From JANLTP01 sp031363055 (GTDB taxonomy: Bacteria; Pseudomonadota; Gammaproteobacteria; Burkholderiales; Burkholderiaceae_E), in the NCBI GenBank assembly GCA_031363055.1, contig JANLTP010000198.1, positions 1-10,492 on the forward strand: 10,492 nt of DNA. Reading direction: 5' to 3'. Position 1 is the stretch's first letter; each line of letters starts with the position of its first letter. This document shows positions 7,062-10,492 of this stretch, in pieces. The position numbers and the translations under genes are program-made. The notes under the pieces were generated by a model, which made no database searches, was not told where the DNA came from, and worked only from the letters and a program-made list of their open reading frames with translations.

Positions 7062-7648
7062 TCAACGATGGTCTCGCAATGATCGGCCGAGGTCGCGCAG
7101 TCGATCGATATTGCGGATCAACGTTGCCTTGCTGTGATCGAGGCGCGGGGCATCGCCGACCGGTCGCGGCTTCCGCCCGTACTGCCGTAATTTGTGATTG
7201 ACCCGGTGCGCATCGGTCCAGGTGTCGGTGCGTCGTGTTCGATAGGTCAGTGCCATCGAAATTGAAAAGTCTGATTCGGTGCTGACGATATGCGGTGCAA
7301 TAAAGGGGTGGTGCACGCCAATACCCGGCCGTAGCTCGAAATGCTGCAAGGCGTCTTCGAGGTCCATGCCTTTGCCAAAGTGATCGAACGATCGCGCAAA
7401 ATCTTCAGTGACGGGTACTTGCCGGCGCGCAGCATGACCGACGAGCGCGGATGCCGCCGACACAGCTCGAACACGGCGTCTCGTTGCAACAGCGGATACT
7501 CGTGCAGCCGGTGCCAGATCAAAAATGGCTGGCGGTTGTATTGCGCTGTGAATCCTTCCGCGCCCAGTCCGAGCCAGGGGTTCGGGTCGCGCACGTCGCG
7601 CTGACTCAGTTGTGCTGCGCGTTCGGAATCAATATATTCGCCGAGCAC
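7062..7648 (-). pseudogene. Cupin-like (JmjC/2OG-oxygenase-type) gene with frameshift and internal deletion
   Basis: Two overlapping minus frames join into one protein. The first (from GTG 7648) reads FTAQYNRQPFLIWHRLHEYP through SSVMLRAGKYP; the second continues VTEDFARSFDHFGKGMDLED to the stop at 7062. The switch lies near 7411-7415, where one lost base in a C/G run (seen as acggg on the plus strand) would explain it. The C-terminal part, PGIGVHHPFIAPH then SISMALTYRTRR and RVNHKLRQYGRKPRPVG, matches the end of the bacterial cupin-like family. Members are usually near 250-300 residues. Here the text passes straight from ALQHFE to LRPGIGV, so the central part with the HxD iron site appears deleted. 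The true start is unclear; the frame is open back to 7726. Confidence 0.65.
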
Positions 7649-7666
7649 TCGAGCACTCGAGCGCTC
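7643..7666. repeat. Three tandem 8-bp units (GAGCRCTC)
   Basis: GAGCACTC at 7643-7650, GAGCACTC at 7651-7658 and GAGCGCTC at 7659-7666 are perfect or one-mismatch tandem units at the 5' end of the cupin-like pseudogene. Eight is not a multiple of three, so gain or loss of a unit shifts the frame. On the minus strand GAGGAG (7664-7669) is followed after seven bases by GTG (7654-7656), which is out of frame with the gene in the present three-copy state. Confidence 0.7.
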
Positions 7667-7726
7667 CTCGCAGGTCTGTCGATTCGGCGATTCTAATGAA
7701 ACGCCGTCGAGGTCGGCGCGCAGTGT

Positions 7727-8188
7727 TCAGGGATCGATTCCAACCGCTGGCAGGTACTGCTGAAGTATCCGCAGCCACAGCGCGACGGACAATGTGCTCA
7801 GAAGCAGCGGATATTCCCAACCACCGCCCAGGCGCGTGTGCAACCAACTATTCGGCAAATAGACCCAAGTCGCCGTCAGCAGTAACGGAACCAGCAGTAA
7901 TGACACCTGTCGTTCCATAAATCCGAAGATCAGCGATAGCCCTCCCACGATTTCGGCCACAAATACCGGATAGGCAAGGAATCCCGGAAGGCCGACATAT
8001 TCGAACTGTGATGCGGTGACGGGCAGCGTGAAGACCAGCGCCTTGACCGAGGCATGAGCGAGCCACATGGTGCCCAGCCAGACCCGCAACAAAACGATTC
8101 CGATCGCCTGGGGCTGCGTAGATTGATTGGCTCGACGTTGCATCTTTGCTGGCCACTCAATGGGATGAACTTCGGCGCAATGGTGCAT
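7727..8188 (-). CDS. DoxX-family integral membrane protein
   Basis: A 153-residue protein with four predicted membrane helices: IGIVLLRVWLGTMWLAHASV, a second covering FLAYPVFVAEIVGGLSLIFG, a third from SLLLVPLLLTATW and a fourth in PLLLSTLSVALWLRIL. The first helix with a basic flank and the GLPGFLAYPVFVAEIVGG block are typical of DoxX/MauE-like proteins, small quinone- or redox-linked membrane proteins whose exact roles are mostly unknown. Start ATG at 8188 is taken because GGGGA lies six bases before it. An internal ATG at 8143 would remove 15 soluble residues and is possible. It follows the SRPBCC gene on the same strand by 88 bp, and the damaged cupin-like gene lies just downstream. Confidence 0.85.
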   Translation of the reverse strand: MHHCAEVHPIEWPAKMQRRANQSTQPQAIGIVLLRVWLGTMWLAHASVKALVFTLPVTASQFEYVGLPGFLAYPVFVAEIVGGLSLIFGFMERQVSLLLVPLLLTATWVYLPNSWLHTRLGGGWEYPLLLSTLSVALWLRILQQYLPAVGIDP

Positions 8189-8212
8189 GGCAGTCCCCGG
8201 TTTTTCGAGTCG

Positions 8213-8254
8213 GTATGCATGAATTACGGTCGGGTAAGGTGTTCAGATGCATAC
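8213..8254. promoter_or_regulatory. Inverted repeat GTATGCAT / ATGCATAC upstream of the DoxX gene
   Basis: GTATGCAT (8213-8220) and its exact complement ATGCATAC (8247-8254) are separated by 26 bases, 34 bp apart start to start. They lie in the 88-bp gap between the SRPBCC and DoxX genes, just upstream of the DoxX start. Each arm contains the palindrome ATGCAT. It could be a pair of operator half-sites or a weak stem; no promoter boxes are clear around it. Confidence 0.4.
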
Positions 8255-8276
8255 GCCTGGTTGAGCCTCCACTCGA

Positions 8277-8738
8277 TCAAACACCCAGATAGTCAGCCAG
8301 CCCGGCGCCGCCGGCGCGCATCACCGTCGCATATTTCCAACGAAACAGCGGCGCCAGCAGCGGTTCGAGCCACTGCATCCAGGGTCTGCCCAGACCCACT
8401 CTCCAGACGTAGGTGACATTCGTAAAGCCGCCTTCACTGCGCAGCAGCCAGATGCTCTCGGCGTGCCAGGTACCCTGCGAGCGTGCGCGCCAACGCTCGG
8501 GACGGATTGATTCGATCACTTCTTGTTCGATGACCATTGACTGCGCCAGCATTCCCCGCCATTCAATTCGCTGGATTCGGCCCAGGCCACCGCCGCCGCC
8601 GTTCGCAATCGTGCGTACCGAGCTGACCTGTGGCCACCATTGCGGCCAGGTTTGCGGCTCCGTCAGGGCGTCCCAGACGCGATCGGCGGGTGCCGCAATT
8701 TGCCAGTGGCTAACCAGGTCGATATGTCGGACGGGCAT
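8277..8738 (-). CDS. SRPBCC-superfamily protein (polyketide cyclase/dehydrase-like)
   Basis: A 153-residue helix-grip (START/Bet v1-like) protein. The opening RHIDLVSHWQIAAPADRVWDALTEPQTWPQWWPQV contains the hallmark alternating strand followed by VWDALT and the WPQWWP helix. The strands WRARSQGTWHAESIWLL and TNVTYVWRVG and the long C-terminal helix region complete the fold. Such proteins bind hydrophobic ligands; this one has no evident catalytic motif, so no reaction is assigned. ATG at 8738 is preferred over a TTG two codons upstream; the ribosome site is weak (GAGAA). It is on the same strand as the DoxX gene downstream and divergent from the cupin/ECF sigma unit, with the phased 20-bp repeats in the gap. 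Confidence 0.85.
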   Translation of the reverse strand: MPVRHIDLVSHWQIAAPADRVWDALTEPQTWPQWWPQVSSVRTIANGGGGGLGRIQRIEWRGMLAQSMVIEQEVIESIRPERWRARSQGTWHAESIWLLRSEGGFTNVTYVWRVGLGRPWMQWLEPLLAPLFRWKYATVMRAGGAGLADYLGV

Positions 8739-8804
8739 GATCAACGGTTCTCAATCGGCTCGATCGCCAAAATGCTCTTTGACTGATACCTGTTTATACG
8801 GTGC

Positions 8805-8884
8805 GGATGGACGGTTGGATGTTCGGCAGGCATCCAGGACGTAAGGCGTGTATCCAGAACGCCGGGCATGCATCCAAATAGCGG
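8805..8884. repeat. 20-bp-phased direct repeats in a divergent promoter region
   Basis: GGCAGGCATCCA starts at 8825, GGCGTGTATCCA at 8845 and GGCATGCATCCA at 8865, so the spacing is exactly 20 bp each time. The shared core is GGC-n-T/G-G-C/T-ATCCA. A weaker fourth unit beginning GGATGG starts at 8805. They lie between the SRPBCC start (8738, minus) and the cupin start (8905, plus). Two helical turns per repeat puts all copies on one face of the DNA, as expected of an iterated operator. A degraded REP-type element is the alternative, since TGGATGCC-like words are common in such repeats. Confidence 0.6.
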
Positions 8885-8904
8885 GCGCCTGCGTATCGCT
8901 AGGT

Positions 8905-9360
8905 ATGAACTCCTCAATCGATCGAAAACACCTGTCCCAGAATGCGGCCCGTCAAAACGGCCTGGTTGCCTCGTCGAGCCAGGCGCGGTCAATCCGGCGT
9001 CGACTGCTTGAACGGGTAGCCGACGCCGACCAGACCCACTTGACCTTAGGCTTTGATGACGGCGAATGGCAGCCGTTCACGCCAGGTATCCGGCTCAAGG
9101 TGCTGCGCGAGCGCGACGGCGTCATGTCGTATTTGCTTCGCCTGGAACCCGGGGCCAGGCTGCCGCCGCATCGCCACCCGAGCGACGAGGAATGTGTTGT
9201 CCTGGAGGGCGTATTACAAGTTGGCACCGGTATCGAAGTTCATGCCGGCGGCTACCATGTCGCGCATCAAGGCGCCTTGCATGCGACCATCAGCAGCCAA
9301 CTGGGAGCGACTATTTTTCTGCGTGGTGCGGTGCCCGAAGCGCATCATGTGCTGGACTAG
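8905..9360 (+). CDS. ChrR-type cupin protein (stand-alone metal-binding sensor domain)
   Basis: A 151-residue single-domain cupin matching the C-terminal half of ChrR-like anti-sigma factors. Key marks are RRRLLERVADA, DDGEWQPFTPGIRLKVL (51-67), the cupin motif 1 PPHRHPSDEECVVLEG (87-102) with His89, His91 and Glu95/Glu96 as metal ligands, and motif 2 with His126. The usual N-terminal zinc anti-sigma domain (HxxxCxxC) is absent. ATG at 8905 is used although its ribosome site is poor (AGG very close). A GTG at 8848 preceded by AAGG would add 19 residues but lies inside the repeat array. It is followed by the ECF sigma gene after 141 bp. It probably senses an oxidant or metal for that sigma factor, which is inference. 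Confidence 0.8.
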   Translation: MNSSIDRKHLSQNAARQNGLVASSSQARSIRRRLLERVADADQTHLTLGFDDGEWQPFTPGIRLKVLRERDGVMSYLLRLEPGARLPPHRHPSDEECVVLEGVLQVGTGIEVHAGGYHVAHQGALHATISSQLGATIFLRGAVPEAHHVLD

Positions 9361-9378
9361 TTTGTTCTGGACTAGTCT
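9349..9378 (+). repeat. 15-bp tandem duplication across the cupin stop codon
   Basis: GTGCTGGACTAGTTT (9349-9363) is followed directly by GTTCTGGACTAGTCT (9364-9378), identical at 13 of 15 positions. The unit holds the last codons and the stop, so the message reads Val-Leu-Asp-stop, then Phe-Val-Leu-Asp-stop in the same frame. Confidence 0.7.
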
Positions 9379-9394
9379 GCGCGGGATCAATGCG

Positions 9395-9425
9395 TGTTCC
9401 CTATCGGGTTTCGCGCGCGTACAAT
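9395..9425 (+). promoter_or_regulatory. Candidate promoter of the ECF sigma gene
   Basis: TACAAT at 9420-9425 is one base from the sigma-70 -10 consensus, but the -35 region 17 bases upstream (TTCCCT) is poor. Alternatively TGTTCC (9395-9400), 17 bases, then CGTA (9418-9421) resembles the TGATC/CGTA type of ECF promoter used by ChrR-linked sigma factors, which would mean self-activation. Both readings share the same spot about 77 bases before the start codon. Neither is strong. Confidence 0.35.
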
Positions 9426-9438
9426 TTATTTCCAAGCT

Positions 9439-9472
9439 GGGCGGGATTGCGCCGCCCGCCCTGCAGCGGGCG
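9439..9472 (+). promoter_or_regulatory. Two mutually exclusive hairpins in the ECF sigma leader
   Basis: GGGCGG (9439-9444) can pair with CCGCCC (9452-9457), and CGCCCGC (9453-9459) can pair with GCGGGCG (9466-9472). The shared middle segment means only one stem can form at a time. They lie 30-60 bases before the sigma start. There is no T-run, so an attenuator is not shown; a structured leader controlling translation is possible. Confidence 0.4.
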
Positions 9473-9501
9473 ATTGTGCCCAACGCTTGTGAGGTGGTCG
9501 T

Positions 9502-10272
9502 ATGAATGCCAAGCTGTCCAAGGTGATCCCGAATGCTGCGGCTTCGGATCCCTGCAAATTTGAGCACGCTCACCACTTCTTGGATGGCGAGCTGTTGGAT
9601 GACGATATTGCGTCGAACAGTGACGAAGCGGCTGGCGAAGCGGCCGGCGAAGGGCCGGTGGATCATGCAACGATGTCAAGTTCGGCCAAGCGGCAGTCCG
9701 AGCTCAGCGAGCAGCAACTGAATGCCTGGATCGAGGCGATCACTGAACACGATGAGCGGGCACTGACGGCGTTGTATGACGCCACGCTGTCGCGGGTTTA
9801 CGGCTTTGTCCTGCGCGTGGTGCAGCGACCTGCGTTGGCCGAAGAGGTAGTCGAAGAAACGTATTTCCAGGTCTGGCGCCAGGCGGTTCGATTTGACCCG
9901 GCGCGAGGCCGCGCCTTGACCTGGTTGCTCGGCATGGCGCGCTGCCGGGCGATCGATGCGATTCGCCATGAAGCGCGTTTCAAATACGAGAGCCTGGATG
10001 TTGACGAGGCGCGCGAAGTGGCGCAAATCGGCTCGGCGCCGGATGATCTGCTCGAGGTTGCCCGTAGCCACGCCGATCTACATCGAGCATTGATGCTCCT
10101 GAATGCGCAGCCGCGTCAGCTCGTCGCCCTGGCCTTCTTCAAAGGGCTGAGCCATGAGGAGATCGCCAGCCAGACCTCGCTGCCCTTGGGGACCGTGAAG
10201 TCGCAAATCCGCCGCGCCATGTTGACCTTGCGCCAAGCAATAGGCGAGAGTGCTCAACCCGGCATGGCTTGA
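9502..10272 (+). CDS. ECF (extracytoplasmic function) RNA polymerase sigma factor
   Basis: A 256-residue sigma-70 family protein with only regions 2 and 4. Region 2 spans about 72-162 (DERALTALYDATLSRVYGFV, then EEVVEETYFQVWR and GRALTWLLGMARCRAIDAIR). Region 4 spans about 188-247 with the helix-turn-helix GLSHEEIASQTSLPLGTVKS. Its setting next to a ChrR-type cupin fits the RpoE/ChrR-like (singlet oxygen and peroxide stress) group. The ATG at 9502 has a fine ribosome site, GAGGT six bases before it. It gives an unusual N-terminal extension of about 65 residues, acidic and Ala/Gly/Glu-rich with a His-Ala-His-His cluster. The other possible start, Met58 at 9673, has no ribosome site. Confidence 0.93.
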   Translation: MNAKLSKVIPNAAASDPCKFEHAHHFLDGELLDDDIASNSDEAAGEAAGEGPVDHATMSSSAKRQSELSEQQLNAWIEAITEHDERALTALYDATLSRVYGFVLRVVQRPALAEEVVEETYFQVWRQAVRFDPARGRALTWLLGMARCRAIDAIRHEARFKYESLDVDEAREVAQIGSAPDDLLEVARSHADLHRALMLLNAQPRQLVALAFFKGLSHEEIASQTSLPLGTVKSQIRRAMLTLRQAIGESAQPGMA

Positions 10273-10313
10273 TGAAGAAACTCCCGAATTATCAGATAAT
10301 GAAATCATCATGA
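10272..10313 (+). other. Possible 13-codon leader ORF coupling the sigma gene to the next gene
   Basis: ATG at 10272 overlaps the sigma stop as TGATG and opens a 13-codon frame (MKKLPNYQIMKSS) whose TGA at 10311-10313 overlaps the next gene's ATG at 10310 as ATGA. That next gene has no clear ribosome site of its own, so stepwise reinitiation through this mini-ORF is plausible. It could equally be chance. Confidence 0.3.
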
Positions 10314-10492
10314 GTACACAGATTCCGAACGCGCCTTTGCCGGTCCATTCAACACCCGATGTCGGTGACAACGATTTTTCGGTGCTGCTCTCCGAGCCCT
10401 TTGCTCAGGTATGGGCACAGCCCGACACCAAACTTGCGGGCGCCCAAGCCGGTCGTGAACGGCTGCTCGTTCGCCTGATGGCGTCGCGGGCG
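10310..10492 (+). CDS. N-terminal part of a gene running off the window, possibly a second ChrR-like cupin
   Basis: Sixty-one codons open to the last base, starting ATG 38 bp after the sigma stop. The first 45 residues (STPDVGDNDFSVLLSEPF and on) are not recognisable. The end, RERLLVRLMASRA, resembles the basic helix that comes just before the cupin domain in ChrR-type proteins, and the corresponding RRRLLERVADA of the upstream cupin. A cupin or anti-sigma partner of the sigma factor is therefore likely, but the domain itself lies outside the window. No HxxxCxxC zinc motif is seen in the visible part. Confidence 0.6.
   Translation, partial: MSTQIPNAPLPVHSTPDVGDNDFSVLLSEPFAQVWAQPDTKLAGAQAGRERLLVRLMASRA

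Noticed and set aside
8848..8904. GTG start giving a 170-residue cupin
   Set aside because: The extra 19 codons are largely the phased repeat array and do not resemble ChrR-type sequence; kept only as an alternative.

Overview
The window looks like a moderately GC-rich chromosomal segment of a Pseudomonadota bacterium, probably a gammaproteobacterium. That placement is inferred from gene families and base composition by eye; there is no rRNA or other marker gene. No tRNA, CRISPR array, insertion sequence or phage gene is visible.

Layout. (1) 138-3731, minus strand: a tight three-gene operon read in the order GrdB-like CxxC protein, CaiB/BaiF CoA-transferase, class III PLP aminotransferase. 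Gaps are 2 and 25 bp. A long near-perfect hairpin (3775-3825) lies in its leader. (2) 3873-4139 minus and 4320-4778 plus: a small glycine-zipper membrane protein, divergent from a bacteriohemerythrin-type oxygen-binding protein. (3) 4786-6548, minus: a two-gene unit, a D-threonine/3-hydroxyaspartate aldolase-type PLP enzyme followed by a PaaI-type hotdog thioesterase. (4) 6593-7726, minus: a stretch of gene wreckage. It holds the C-terminal tail of a sterol desaturase/fatty acid hydroxylase, an ArsR-type repressor lacking its N-terminus, and a cupin-like oxygenase gene with a frameshift and an apparent internal deletion. (5) 7727-8738, minus: DoxX-family membrane protein and SRPBCC (polyketide cyclase-like) protein. 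(6) 8905-10492, plus: a ChrR-type cupin, an ECF sigma factor, and the start of a further gene that may be a second ChrR-like cupin, cut by the window edge.

How they may work together. The first operon joins an amino-group transfer step, a CoA-transfer step and a dithiol protein related to the B component of glycine/betaine reductases, which suggests catabolism of an amino compound through a CoA ester; the substrate cannot be read from sequence. The last block is a stress-type ECF/cupin regulatory unit in which the sensor may be a stand-alone metal-binding cupin lacking the usual zinc anti-sigma domain. Three 20-bp-phased repeats (8825-8884), with a possible fourth at 8805, lie in the divergent promoter region between the SRPBCC gene and this unit. 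The most notable structures are the decay zone, the leader hairpin, the phased repeats and the cupin-sigma-cupin layout. I found no system I can firmly call new.
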